This document shows, in pieces, positions 1-7,788 of a DNA stretch of 64,000 bases; within the stretch, counting starts at the first letter, position 1, and each line of letters begins with the position of its first letter. The position numbers were made by a program, and so were the translations under genes. The notes beneath the pieces are model-generated. The model did not search any database. It had not been told where the DNA came from and saw only the letters and a program-made list of their open reading frames with translations. This DNA is from Nesterenkonia alkaliphila (lineage in GTDB: Bacteria; Actinomycetota; Actinomycetes; Actinomycetales; Micrococcaceae): positions 1 through 64,000 of the forward strand of contig NZ_WRPM01000071.1 in assembly GCF_009758175.1 (NCBI RefSeq), written 5' to 3'.

Positions 1-173
1 CTGACCTCCTCGGCACTGACCGCACCGGCGCAGGAGTCGGTCTCCAGGGACAGGGTCCGGGTGCCGCGCCGGGCCAGCGCCGGTTCCAGGACCGCGCGCA
101 GCCGCCCGATATGCTCCTGAACCGGGACCCGCGCGGCGGGCGTGCAGCCGGGCGACGTAGACTTAGCAGCCAT
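1..173 (-). CDS. moeA: MoeA-like molybdopterin molybdenumtransferase, N-terminal fragment
   Basis: Partial gene running off the left edge; only about 57 N-terminal residues are visible. They read through a stretch like the start of MoeA proteins (VPVQEHIGRLRAVLEP, then an acidic ...AVSAEEV segment). MoeA inserts molybdate into adenylylated molybdopterin in the cytoplasm. The ATG at 173-171 shares the tetramer CATG with the moaA start on the other strand, so the two genes are back to back with no intergenic space. Placement beside moaA and moaD and close to a molybdenum xanthine dehydrogenase supports the call. The fragment is too short to exclude another MoeA-like domain protein. Confidence 0.6.
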   Translation of the reverse strand, partial: MAAKSTSPGCTPAARVPVQEHIGRLRAVLEPALARRGTRTLSLETDSCAGAVSAEEV

Positions 174-1290
174 GAGTCCCAGGGTAGCGCTGAGAGAACC
201 CCGGGTCCGGACTGCGCCGGAATCCCCCTCCGAGAGCCCGGGACGGCACGGCGATCCCGCCGCCGGCCTGCTGGACCGGTTCGGGCGGCGGGCCACCGAT
301 ATGCGGCTCTCCCTGATCGATAAGTGCAATCTGCGCTGCACCTACTGCATGCCCGCCGAGGGGCTGCCCTGGCTGAACCGCGACCAGCTGCTGACCGTCG
401 GCGAGGTGCGCCGGCTGGTGAGGATCGGTGTGGAGATCCTCGGCATCCGGGAGCTGCGGCTCACCGGCGGCGAGCCCCTGGTGCGCAAGGATCTGGAGGA
501 GATCATTGCCGGCATCCGCGCTGATCACCCTAGGCTTCCGGTGGCGCTGACCACCAATGCGATCGGACTGGACCGCCGGGCTGCTGCGCTGGCCGAGGCC
601 GGGCTGACCCGGGTGAACATCTCGCTGGACTCGGTGCACCGGGAGACCTTTGCGAAGCTGACCCGCCGGGACCAGCTGGATGCGGTGCTCACCGGGGTGC
701 AGGCGGTTGCAGATGCCGGGCTGACCCCGCTGAAGATCAATGCCGTGCTGGTCCGCGGGGTCAACGACGCCCAGGCCCCTGATCTGCTGGCCTGGGCGCT
801 GGGCCACGGCTTCGAGCTGCGGTTCATCGAGCAGATGCCGCTGGAGGCGGAGCAGACCTGGCGGCGCGAGGCCACCGTCACCGCGGCGGAGACCCGTGAG
901 CTGCTGAGCACCCGCTACCGGCTGTCCCCCACCGATGAGGACCGCGGCGGCGCACCGGCGGAGCGTTTCGACGTCTGGGAGAAGCACGACGCCGCGGACT
1001 CACCTCCTCGGGGCAGGGTGGGGATCATCGCCAGTGTCACCGAGCCGTTCTGCGCCGCCTGCACCCGCACCCGGATCACCGCTGAGGGCCGGGTGATGAG
1101 CTGCTTGTTCTCCCGGCAGGAGGTGGACCTGATGGACCTGCTGCGCTCCGGGGCCGATGACCAGGCGGTGGCCCAGCGCTGGGCCGATGCGATGTGGGCC
1201 AAGCCTGCCGCCCACGGCACTGATAGGCCCGGGTTCGAGCTGCCCGGGTTCACCCGCCCGGAGCGTTCGATGTCAGCGATCGGAGGCTGA
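172..1290 (+). CDS. moaA: GTP 3',8-cyclase MoaA
   Basis: Radical SAM enzyme for the first step of molybdenum cofactor synthesis, converting GTP to 3',8-cyclo-GTP. The 372-residue product shows the N-terminal cluster motif CNLRCTYC (Cys 52, 56, 59) after the typical DRFGRRATDMRLSLIDK lead-in. It has a second C-terminal cluster (Cys 294, 297, 311) and ends in the Gly-Gly pair needed for activity in this family. ATG 172 is chosen because it gives the usual short leader; a GTG at 142 is possible but would overlap moeA further. No convincing ribosome binding site precedes 172, so translation may be leaderless. moaD follows after 1 nt. Confidence 0.93.
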   Translation: MSPRVALREPRVRTAPESPSESPGRHGDPAAGLLDRFGRRATDMRLSLIDKCNLRCTYCMPAEGLPWLNRDQLLTVGEVRRLVRIGVEILGIRELRLTGGEPLVRKDLEEIIAGIRADHPRLPVALTTNAIGLDRRAAALAEAGLTRVNISLDSVHRETFAKLTRRDQLDAVLTGVQAVADAGLTPLKINAVLVRGVNDAQAPDLLAWALGHGFELRFIEQMPLEAEQTWRREATVTAAETRELLSTRYRLSPTDEDRGGAPAERFDVWEKHDAADSPPRGRVGIIASVTEPFCAACTRTRITAEGRVMSCLFSRQEVDLMDLLRSGADDQAVAQRWADAMWAKPAAHGTDRPGFELPGFTRPERSMSAIGG

Positions 1291-1291
1291 G

Positions 1292-1561
1292 ATGAGCGAG
1301 CATGAGACACGTGCGGTCACTGTCCGGCTCTACGCCGCCGCCGCGGAGGCCGCAGGCACCCATGAGCTCACCGTCGCGGTGGATCAGCATCCGCTGCCGC
1401 TGACCCAGCTGCTCGAAGAGCTCTCCGGGCGCAGCCGGGAGCTGGCCAGGGTCTGTGGTCAGTCCAGCTGTCTGGTCAACGGCACCCGCACCAGGGCTGA
1501 GGCGGGCACCGTCCGCCCGGGCGACATCGTCGATGTTCTCCCGCCCTTCGCCGGCGGTTAG
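1292..1561 (+). CDS. moaD: Molybdopterin synthase sulfur carrier subunit MoaD
   Basis: Small ubiquitin-fold sulfur carrier of 89 residues, ending in ...DVLPPFAGG. The terminal Gly-Gly is adenylylated and thiocarboxylated before sulfur transfer in molybdopterin synthase. The start ATG at 1292 has GGAGG at 1282-1286, inside the moaA 3' end, so it is translationally linked to moaA. The large subunit moaE is not in the window. The gene ends 3 nt from the convergent stop of the ABC permease on the other strand, leaving no room for a separate terminator. Confidence 0.92.
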   Translation: MSEHETRAVTVRLYAAAAEAAGTHELTVAVDQHPLPLTQLLEELSGRSRELARVCGQSSCLVNGTRTRAEAGTVRPGDIVDVLPPFAGG

Positions 1562-1564
1562 GGC

Positions 1565-2359
1565 TCAGGCCGCCAGGCCGATCCCGGTGGAGCGGGCCAC
1601 CAGCCGCTCGGCCACCCCGATCAGCGAGTAGACCACCAGGGAGGCCAGGGTGACGATGAGCACCGAGGCCCAGAGCCTGTCGTAGTCGGTCCGGGTCACT
1701 GCTTGGATGATGCCGTAGCCCATGCCGTCGCCGGTGGCCAACCATTCGGCCAGCATGGCCCCGGTCAGCGCCCCGGGGATGGAGACCCGGGCGGCGGTGA
1801 AGAAGCTGTGCAGCGAGGCAGGCAGCCCCACCCGGCGCAGCACGGTGGCCTTGGACCCGCCGTAGACCTGGACCACCTCGGTCATCGCCGGGGAGGCGGA
1901 GCGCAGCCCCTCCACAATGGTCACCAGGGCAGGGAAGATGACCACGATGGTGCCCATTGCTGCCACCGAGGCGAAGTCCCTGCCGAAGATCAGCACGATG
2001 ATCGGAGCCATCGCGACCAGCGGCACTGAGCGGCAGATCATTGCCAAGGGCATCACCGCTGCTTCGAATCCCTTGGAGATCTGGAAGGCCATAGCAGTCG
2101 CTGCAGCCACGAAGAGCCCCACCCCGAAGCCGATCAGAGTGTCGAGCATGGTGATCCAGAAATCGCCGAAGACCACCTCCCGGTGGGCCGCGGAGTCCTC
2201 GTGGGTGAAGAGGTACTCGTAGACGTCCAGCGGACCCTTGCCGATGATCGGGCTGACCCCGAAGATCTGCAGAGCGCCCACCCAGATCGCGGTGATCACC
2301 GCCAGGGAGGCAGCCAGTCTGACCAGCGGAGCACCGACGGCGCGCAGTACCGGGTTCAC
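1565..2359 (-). CDS. ABC transporter permease, SsuC/ThiX type
   Basis: Inner-membrane permease of 264 residues with about six hydrophobic segments and a binding-protein-dependent transport signature around ...GLRSASPAMTEVVQVYGGSKATV. It belongs with a second permease, an ATPase and an NMT1/SsuA-like binding protein immediately upstream on the same strand. The GTG start at 2359-2357 is preceded by a near-perfect anti-16S match (AGGAGGTGAT) that overlaps the stop of the upstream permease. The family moves taurine, alkanesulfonates, pyrimidines and related small molecules. The adjoining deaminase and purine-degradation genes make a purine-like heterocycle the best guess here (inference). Confidence 0.88.
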   Translation of the reverse strand: MNPVLRAVGAPLVRLAASLAVITAIWVGALQIFGVSPIIGKGPLDVYEYLFTHEDSAAHREVVFGDFWITMLDTLIGFGVGLFVAAATAMAFQISKGFEAAVMPLAMICRSVPLVAMAPIIVLIFGRDFASVAAMGTIVVIFPALVTIVEGLRSASPAMTEVVQVYGGSKATVLRRVGLPASLHSFFTAARVSIPGALTGAMLAEWLATGDGMGYGIIQAVTRTDYDRLWASVLIVTLASLVVYSLIGVAERLVARSTGIGLAA

Positions 2360-2363
2360 GGCA

Positions 2364-3170
2364 TCACCTCCTGGTCCAGGGGGTGGCGAGGCGGCCGATC
2401 AGCGCGATCACCGCATAGGCGATCCCAGCGACGACGACGCCCACAATGGCCAGTGCCCACAGCCGTTCCACATTATTGCCCTGGGCGGCCACCATGGCCG
2501 GTCCGAGTCCCCGGGTGATGCCGCCGACATACTCCCCCAGGATCGCACCGAGCACTGCGGCGGGGGCGGCGATCTTCAGCGCGGTGAACACATAGGGGAT
2601 GGCACCGATCAGCTGCACCTTGGTCAGCTGATGCAGCCTGGAGCCGCCGGCCACCGTGATCACGTCCAGCCCTGCCCGGTCCGCGGACTTCAGCCCCTGG
2701 ATGGTGGTGACCACGGTGACGAAGTACACCGAGAGCCCGGCCAGCACATTGGCGGTGGCAGGCTGTCCGCCCACTGCGTAGACCACAGGTCCGATGGCGA
2801 TCAGCGGCAGGCAGTAGGTGATGACGGCCAGCTGGGTGGCGATGCCCTCCAGCCAGGGCGCAATGAGCACCAGTGAAGCGGTGAGCACCGCGAGCAGGTT
2901 GCCCACCGCGAAGCCGGTCGCTGCTGCGGTCAGGGTCACCGAGGCGTTGCGCCAGTAGAAGGTGAATCCGTCATCGGCGAGCTGCCCGGCCACTGCGAAG
3001 GGGGTGGGGACGGCGGAGGATCCCCCGGCGGCCGTGCCGATGGTGCCGAAAGCCCCCACCACCCACCAGAGCACAAAGACGATCAGCAGCCCTGAGGCCC
3101 CCGGCACCCAGCCGGGGACCCGGAGCCGGCGCTGCGCTGCCGGCGGGCGGGTGTTTACCAATGTGGTCAT
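2364..3170 (-). CDS. ABC transporter permease, SsuC/ThiX type (second subunit)
   Basis: Second membrane subunit of the same importer, 268 residues from the chosen start MTTLVNTRPP. It has about six hydrophobic spans and the cytoplasmic coupling segment near ...GLKSADRAGLDVITVAGGS. The ATG at 3170-3168 is preferred over an upstream in-frame start because it follows the ATPase stop by only one base (TGAGATG). The two permeases differ in sequence, implying a heterodimeric channel. They are separated by 4 nt and are certainly co-transcribed. Confidence 0.87.
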   Translation of the reverse strand: MTTLVNTRPPAAQRRLRVPGWVPGASGLLIVFVLWWVVGAFGTIGTAAGGSSAVPTPFAVAGQLADDGFTFYWRNASVTLTAAATGFAVGNLLAVLTASLVLIAPWLEGIATQLAVITYCLPLIAIGPVVYAVGGQPATANVLAGLSVYFVTVVTTIQGLKSADRAGLDVITVAGGSRLHQLTKVQLIGAIPYVFTALKIAAPAAVLGAILGEYVGGITRGLGPAMVAAQGNNVERLWALAIVGVVVAGIAYAVIALIGRLATPWTRR

Positions 3171-3171
3171 C

Positions 3172-4020
3172 TCAGTGCTCCCCGGGGTGGTCCTTGCCGA
3201 AGAGCAGGTCCGAGGCGTGATCCACCAAGGCATGGAACTCAGGGGTGCGCTGCATCTCCGGTGTGCGTGGGCGGGGCAGATCCACCTCGAAGACCTCCTT
3301 GACCCGGCCCGGCCGGGCGCTCATCACGGCCACCACGTCAGAGAGGAAGATCGCCTCCGAGATGCCGTGTGTCACCATCAGGGTGGTGGCCGGCTTCTCT
3401 GCGAGGATGCGCATCAGTTCGATGTTCATCCGTTGCCGGGTCATATCGTCCAGTGCCCCGAAGGGCTCATCAAGCAGCAGCACCTGGGGCTTGACCACCA
3501 GCGACCGGGCGATGGAGACCCGCTGGCGCATTCCGCCGGAGAGTTGGCCCGGACGGGCGTGTTCGAAGCCGGAGAGCCCCACCAGTTCGATGAGATCCTC
3601 GATCAGCCCGGTTTCAGGCCTGATCCCCGCCACCTCCAGTGGCAGCCGGATATTGGCGTGGACGCTGCGCCAGGGCAGCAGGGCAGCATCCTGGAAGGCG
3701 ATCCCCAGCTCATGAGCCTCACGCAGCTGCTCGGGAGTCTTGCCGTCCACCCGCAGCTCTCCGCTGCTGGGGGTCTCCAGTCCGGCGAGCATCCGCAGAA
3801 TGGTGGACTTGCCGCAGCCGGAGGGGCCCAGCAGGGAGAGGAAGGTTCCCCGCCCGGTAGCCAGGTGGGCGTCCTCCAGCGCGGTGACCTGCTTCTTGCC
3901 CGAGCCGAAGATCTTGGTCACCCCGCGGACATCCACCCCGGTGCCAGTCAGCAGCGGGTTCTCCGGCACTGCCGCAGGGTTGGCGCTGATCTCGGGTGCT
4001 TCTGCCAGCTGGCTGGTCAT
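3172..4020 (-). CDS. ABC transporter ATPase, SsuB/TauB type
   Basis: Cytoplasmic ATPase of 282 residues that powers the adjoining permeases. Visible motifs in order: Walker [10 protein letters not shown] (about 65-73), Q-loop FQDAALLPW (about 109-117), signature LSGGMRQR (160-167), Walker B VLLLDEP (180-186) and the H-loop in MVTHGISEA. The sequence resembles the nitrate/sulfonate/NMT1 class. An N-terminal extension of about 25 residues precedes the domain. The start has a clear GGAGG. It lies 36 nt downstream of the binding-protein gene. Confidence 0.92.
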   Translation of the reverse strand: MTSQLAEAPEISANPAAVPENPLLTGTGVDVRGVTKIFGSGKKQVTALEDAHLATGRGTFLSLLGPSGCGKSTILRMLAGLETPSSGELRVDGKTPEQLREAHELGIAFQDAALLPWRSVHANIRLPLEVAGIRPETGLIEDLIELVGLSGFEHARPGQLSGGMRQRVSIARSLVVKPQVLLLDEPFGALDDMTRQRMNIELMRILAEKPATTLMVTHGISEAIFLSDVVAVMSARPGRVKEVFEVDLPRPRTPEMQRTPEFHALVDHASDLLFGKDHPGEH

Positions 4021-4056
4021 GACCGTTCCTCCTCGTGTGCTGTTGGGACCCGGGGC

Positions 4057-5100
4057 TCAGTCGAGCAGGTCGGGGTTCTCCTCGTAGACCTCTTCCAGCA
4101 GGCTGAGGTCGAAGAGGTCGTCAGGCACCTCGTAGCCGACGTCGGAGACCGCCTGCAGGGTGTTGGCGACCAGTTCGTCGCTCATGGTCAGCAGGCCGTT
4201 CTCATCGGTCCAGTCATCGGAGATCATCGGTGCCTGCCGCTCAGCGGTGATCAGCTGGTGCTCGAAGTCCAGGCCTTGGTCGGCGGCCCAGTCCTCCACG
4301 GTGATGGTCGCGGCGTCCTCATGGTCCTCCAGGGCGGTCTTCCAGCCCCGGATGGTGCCGACAAGCAGTGCCTTCAGCGCCTCCCGGTCGTTCTCGATGG
4401 TCTCCTCGGTGGCGATGATGGAGCCGGCGGCGAAGGGCAGGCCATGGTCGTAGAGGTACATGTACTCCACCTCATGGCCATCGAGCTCCACGTCGATGGC
4501 CTGATTGGTCGCATAGCCGATATAGGCGTCGACCTCCCCGTTGGACAGCGGCTCGGCGGTGCCCCCGGTGGAGACCATATCCACGTCATCGGGGTCAATG
4601 CCGTTGACCTCCAGGAATGCGTAGTAGACCGGCTCGTTGTTCGGAGCCACCCCGATGCTCATCCCGATGAGGTCCTCGGGCTCAGTGGCCGGGTTCTCCG
4701 CCAGGCTGAAGATGGCGAAGGCGTTGCGCTGGAACACCGAGCCGATGATCCTGATATTGGCGTCGTCACCCTCGGAGTCGATGAAGGACCCCACGTCGAT
4801 GGGGTTGGAGAGCCCGGCCAGGCCGGTGCCGGTGGCAATCTGGGTGGCTGAGGGGGTGGCCGCCGGACCACCGGTGATCAGCTCGACCTCCTCGAAGCCC
4901 TCCTCTTCGTAGTAGCCCTCGTCCACGGCGTAGTACATGCCGGCGAACTCAGCGGTCATGATCCAGGACAGCGGAACCTCCACGGAGCCGAAGTCCCCGT
5001 CGCCGTCTCCGCCGCCCTCCCCGTTGCCGCAGCTGGTCAGCGCCAGTGCTCCGACAGCTGCGGCGGCGGCCAGCTGGGTCCTCTTAGCGGTGGTGTTCAT
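4057..5100 (-). CDS. NMT1/SsuA-type substrate-binding lipoprotein
   Basis: Extracytoplasmic solute-binding lipoprotein of 347 residues. It has a short signal peptide and a lipobox LTSC followed by a Gly/Asp-rich linker. The mature part matches the NMT1/THI5-like fold: PLSWIMTAEFAGMYYAVDEGYY, then ...IATGTGLAGLSNP and a Tyr/Trp-lined cleft. The ATG at 5100 is chosen because GGAGA lies just upstream and the signal peptide starts there. Relatives carry hydroxymethylpyrimidine, riboflavin or purine-like rings. Linkage to an 8-oxoguanine-deaminase-like enzyme argues for a purine analogue (inference). The protein is strongly acidic. Confidence 0.85.
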   Translation of the reverse strand: MNTTAKRTQLAAAAAVGALALTSCGNGEGGGDGDGDFGSVEVPLSWIMTAEFAGMYYAVDEGYYEEEGFEEVELITGGPAATPSATQIATGTGLAGLSNPIDVGSFIDSEGDDANIRIIGSVFQRNAFAIFSLAENPATEPEDLIGMSIGVAPNNEPVYYAFLEVNGIDPDDVDMVSTGGTAEPLSNGEVDAYIGYATNQAIDVELDGHEVEYMYLYDHGLPFAAGSIIATEETIENDREALKALLVGTIRGWKTALEDHEDAATITVEDWAADQGLDFEHQLITAERQAPMISDDWTDENGLLTMSDELVANTLQAVSDVGYEVPDDLFDLSLLEEVYEENPDLLD

Positions 5101-5159
5101 GCGGTTTCTCCTTATGGGTAGGTGCCAGTCAGTGATGGATCGGTGGTTGGTGCTCGGTG

Positions 5160-6581
5160 TCATCCCTGCATTGCTTCGGCTGCCCGGCGGTGCCCGGCCA
5201 GCACGTCATTCAGTCCGGGCAGCTGCAGCTGGCCCTCGCTGAGCCGTTCGGTTCCGTTGACCAGGACCGTGTGCGCCCGGGCAGGACCGGAGCGCAGCCA
5301 TCCCTCCACAGGGTCGGTGAGCACCCCGGCCTGGGAGAGCTGGGCGGAGGACCAGATCACCAGATCAGCGCAGGCTCCAGGATTGAGGTGCCCGATCTCA
5401 TCGGCCCAGCCGAGGTTGGCCGCCGAGCCTTCGGTGGCCATGTTCAGGGCCTCCCGGGCGGTGAAGGAGTCGGGCCCGTTCCGGAACCGGCCCAGCAGCA
5501 GGGCGGTGCGGGTCTCCAGCCAGAGGTCGGCCGAGTCCGCAGAGGCCGAGCCGTCGCAGCCGATGCCCACATTCATCCCCAGGCTGCGCAGGCCCTTGGC
5601 GTCGGCGGCATCGCCGCAGATGATCATGTTGGAGCTGGGGCACTGGGTGGCTCCGACTCCGGCCGCAGCCAGCCGGGCATTCTCGGCCGCGGATCCGTAG
5701 ACGTAGTGCGCCACCCAGGACCGGGGCGTGGCCCAGCCACAGTCCTCGAAGTACTCCACGGGGCGGCGTCCGTAGACCTCCAGGGCGTAGGCGTCCTCAT
5801 CGGTGTCTTCGGCCAGGTGGGTGTGCAGGCGCACGTCGTGGCGCTCGGCCAGCTCAGCGGTGGAACGCATGATGGACTCGCTGACCGAGAACATGGAGCA
5901 GGGGGCCAGCGCCACCCGGACCATCGCCCCGGGGCTGGGGTCGTGATAGGCCTTGATCAGGCGTTCGGAGTCGGCCAGGATGGTGTCCTCGTCCTGAACC
6001 ACCTCCTTCGGCGGCAGCCCTCCATCCTCCACTGAGCGGGTCATGGATCCGCGGTTGGCCATGAACCGGAACCCGGCATCGGTGACGGCCTGGACCTGGG
6101 CGTCGATGAGCTCCGGCACCGGATGGACGTACATATGGTCAGAGCTGGTGGTGCAGCCCCCGGTGAGCAGCTCCGCAGCGGCCACATAGGTGGCCAGGTA
6201 CACCGACTCCTTGTTCAGCCGGGCCCACCGCGGATACAGGGTGGTCAGCCACTGGAAGAGCGTGCCGTTGATGGCCGGGGCATAGGCCCGGGTCAGGTTC
6301 TGGTACATATGGTGGTGGGTGTTGACCAGACCGGGAGTGACCAGTCTGCCCCCGGCATCAAGGGTGCGCCCGGCCGCAGGCATCGGCTGCCCCATCCGCC
6401 CCACACTGTGCACCCGGCCCTGCGCCACCGCCAGCCAGCCGCCGTCGATCTCCCGTCCGGCAGCCTGGGCGGAGGCCACGTCGGTGACGCCTGCTTCACG
6501 CTCAGCAGCCGAAGCAGGCCGGGACTCAAGCACCAGGTAGGCATTGGTGATGAGAAGCTCGGCGGCAGGTACGGGGTTCAC
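5160..6581 (-). CDS. 8-oxoguanine deaminase / ATZ-TRZ type amidohydrolase
   Basis: Metal-dependent aminohydrolase of 473 residues. It has the first metal motif NTHHHMYQN, the second-barrel HTHLAEDTDED, a WVAHYVYGS segment and the final metal Asp in GIGCDGSASAD. The NTHHHMYQ form is typical of 8-oxoguanine/isocytosine-type deaminases rather than classical guanine deaminase; substrate remains an inference. GTG 6581 is chosen because it directly precedes ...PAAELLITNAYLV, the usual N-terminal strand. It is the first gene of the ABC importer unit, 59 nt before the binding protein. A TGAAAC-N4-GTTTCA palindrome lies 14 nt upstream of the start. Confidence 0.82.
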   Translation of the reverse strand: MNPVPAAELLITNAYLVLESRPASAAEREAGVTDVASAQAAGREIDGGWLAVAQGRVHSVGRMGQPMPAAGRTLDAGGRLVTPGLVNTHHHMYQNLTRAYAPAINGTLFQWLTTLYPRWARLNKESVYLATYVAAAELLTGGCTTSSDHMYVHPVPELIDAQVQAVTDAGFRFMANRGSMTRSVEDGGLPPKEVVQDEDTILADSERLIKAYHDPSPGAMVRVALAPCSMFSVSESIMRSTAELAERHDVRLHTHLAEDTDEDAYALEVYGRRPVEYFEDCGWATPRSWVAHYVYGSAAENARLAAAGVGATQCPSSNMIICGDAADAKGLRSLGMNVGIGCDGSASADSADLWLETRTALLLGRFRNGPDSFTAREALNMATEGSAANLGWADEIGHLNPGACADLVIWSSAQLSQAGVLTDPVEGWLRSGPARAHTVLVNGTERLSEGQLQLPGLNDVLAGHRRAAEAMQG

Positions 6582-6594
6582 GTTACCCACCGTA

Positions 6595-6610
6595 TGAAAC
6601 GCTTGTTTCA
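6595..6610. promoter_or_regulatory. Palindromic operator TGAAAC-N4-GTTTCA (site A)
   Basis: Perfect 6+6 inverted repeat with spacer GCTT, 14 nt upstream of the deaminase start. The same motif recurs in this intergenic region and before the aminotransferase gene. The locally encoded RpiR-family protein or the stand-alone IclR helix-turn-helix protein are the natural candidates to bind it (inference). Confidence 0.7.
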
Positions 6611-6662
6611 CACCACTCACCTGAGGATTACAGCCAGGTAAAACGGCTGCGGAAAAACACAG

Positions 6663-6678
6663 TGAAACTCTTCTGTCA
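6663..6678. promoter_or_regulatory. Degenerate operator half-match (site B)
   Basis: TGAAACTCTTCTGTCA matches the palindrome at 10 of 12 conserved positions, with one perfect half. It lies between sites A and C in the divergent deaminase/xdhC control region, consistent with a weaker auxiliary site. Confidence 0.4.
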
Positions 6679-6714
6679 TAAGGATGTAACAGACCCCGAA
6701 CTAGGCTCACCCGA

Positions 6715-6730
6715 TGAGACGAACGTTTCA
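6715..6730. promoter_or_regulatory. Operator TGAGAC-N4-GTTTCA (site C)
   Basis: Matches the palindrome at 11 of 12 positions and lies 35 nt upstream of xdhC. With site A it brackets both divergent promoters, so one regulator could control the importer/deaminase unit and the xanthine dehydrogenase unit together. Confidence 0.6.
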
Positions 6731-6765
6731 TTGCCCTGCCGTCCGCTGCGAGGAGGTGCCAGAAG

Positions 6766-7788
6766 GTGCTGGACCGGATCACCGACTACCGCCGGGCCCT
6801 GGCCCATCCGCAGCACTGGGCGGTGGCCACCGTAGTCAGCGTCGCCGGCTCCTCCCCGGCCCCGGTGGGCACCTCGATGGCCGTCTCGGCAGACCTGGAG
6901 ATCATCGGGTCACTCTCCGGAGGCTGTGTGGAGTCCACCGCGGCCGCGCTGGCCCAACAGAGCATCGCTTGGGGGGAGCCGGTGCTGGAGAGCTTCGGCC
7001 CGGAGGGCGGCCAACTCGGTGAGGTGCCGCTGACCTGCGGCGGCCAGATCCAGGTGCTCATCCAGCCGCTGAGCACCGTAGCCCGCACAGAGTACGACGA
7101 CGCCCTCCGGCTGGCACACACCGACCCGCACCTCGGTGCGGTGCTGCGCAGAGAGGTGCAGACACCCCGGGGGGCGTTCACCGTCACCGAGCACCGTGAG
7201 CCCGCACCGCGGCTGCTGCTCTTCGGGGTGCAGGACTACTCCGTCCACTTGGCCGGGATGGCCCTGTCCGCCGGCTGGCAGGTGGTCCTGGTGGACCACC
7301 GCCCAGCCTTCGCCGCCGGGGACCGGGTTCCGCAGCGGGCCCGCTTGGTGGTGGACGACCCGGCTGCGGCCGCCGCCCGGCTGCTCGCCGAGCAGCAGGG
7401 CGGCTGGACCGCAGCCTGTGTGATGACCCATCACCCCGATCTCGACGTGCCGGTGCTGGCGGCCTTGCTGTCAGCCCAGCCCGGCCCTGAGTTCGTCGGG
7501 GCTCTGGGCTCCCGGAACGCCCAGCGTCGGCGGCGTGAAGCCCTGGCCGAACGGGGCCTCAGCACCGAGCAGATCGCTGCCGTCCGCGGCCCGCTCGGAC
7601 TGGACATCGCCGCCGGCTCCCCGGCTGAAAGCGCAGTCTCGGCCCTGGCGGAGCTGATCGCCGCGAAGAACACCGCCGGCCGGCTCCCCGCCGGTCGCCC
7701 GCTTGCCCGCAGCACCGGCCCCATCCACTACACGCGGCCGCGCTCGCAGACCATCATCGAGCCGGTGCCGGTGATGGCGGGCAGCTGA
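6766..7788 (+). CDS. xdhC: XdhC/CoxI-family xanthine dehydrogenase maturation factor
   Basis: Protein of 340 residues with the two XdhC parts: an N-terminal domain (VVSVAGSSPAPVGTSMAV, then GSLSGGCVE) and a C-terminal Rossmann domain (RLLLFGVQDYSVHLAGMALSAGWQVVLVDHRP). XdhC binds sulfurated molybdenum cofactor and loads it into xanthine dehydrogenase. The GTG start at 6766 follows GAGGAGG by a proper distance. Its TGA overlaps the ATG of the dehydrogenase by one base (TGATG), so the two are translationally coupled. Confidence 0.9.
   Translation: MLDRITDYRRALAHPQHWAVATVVSVAGSSPAPVGTSMAVSADLEIIGSLSGGCVESTAAALAQQSIAWGEPVLESFGPEGGQLGEVPLTCGGQIQVLIQPLSTVARTEYDDALRLAHTDPHLGAVLRREVQTPRGAFTVTEHREPAPRLLLFGVQDYSVHLAGMALSAGWQVVLVDHRPAFAAGDRVPQRARLVVDDPAAAAARLLAEQQGGWTAACVMTHHPDLDVPVLAALLSAQPGPEFVGALGSRNAQRRRREALAERGLSTEQIAAVRGPLGLDIAAGSPAESAVSALAELIAAKNTAGRLPAGRPLARSTGPIHYTRPRSQTIIEPVPVMAGS

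Noticed and set aside
2962-4851. Long plus-strand ORF of 629 codons
   Set aside because: It lies antisense to the permease, ATPase and binding-protein genes, which have clear motifs. High GC makes long shadow frames common.
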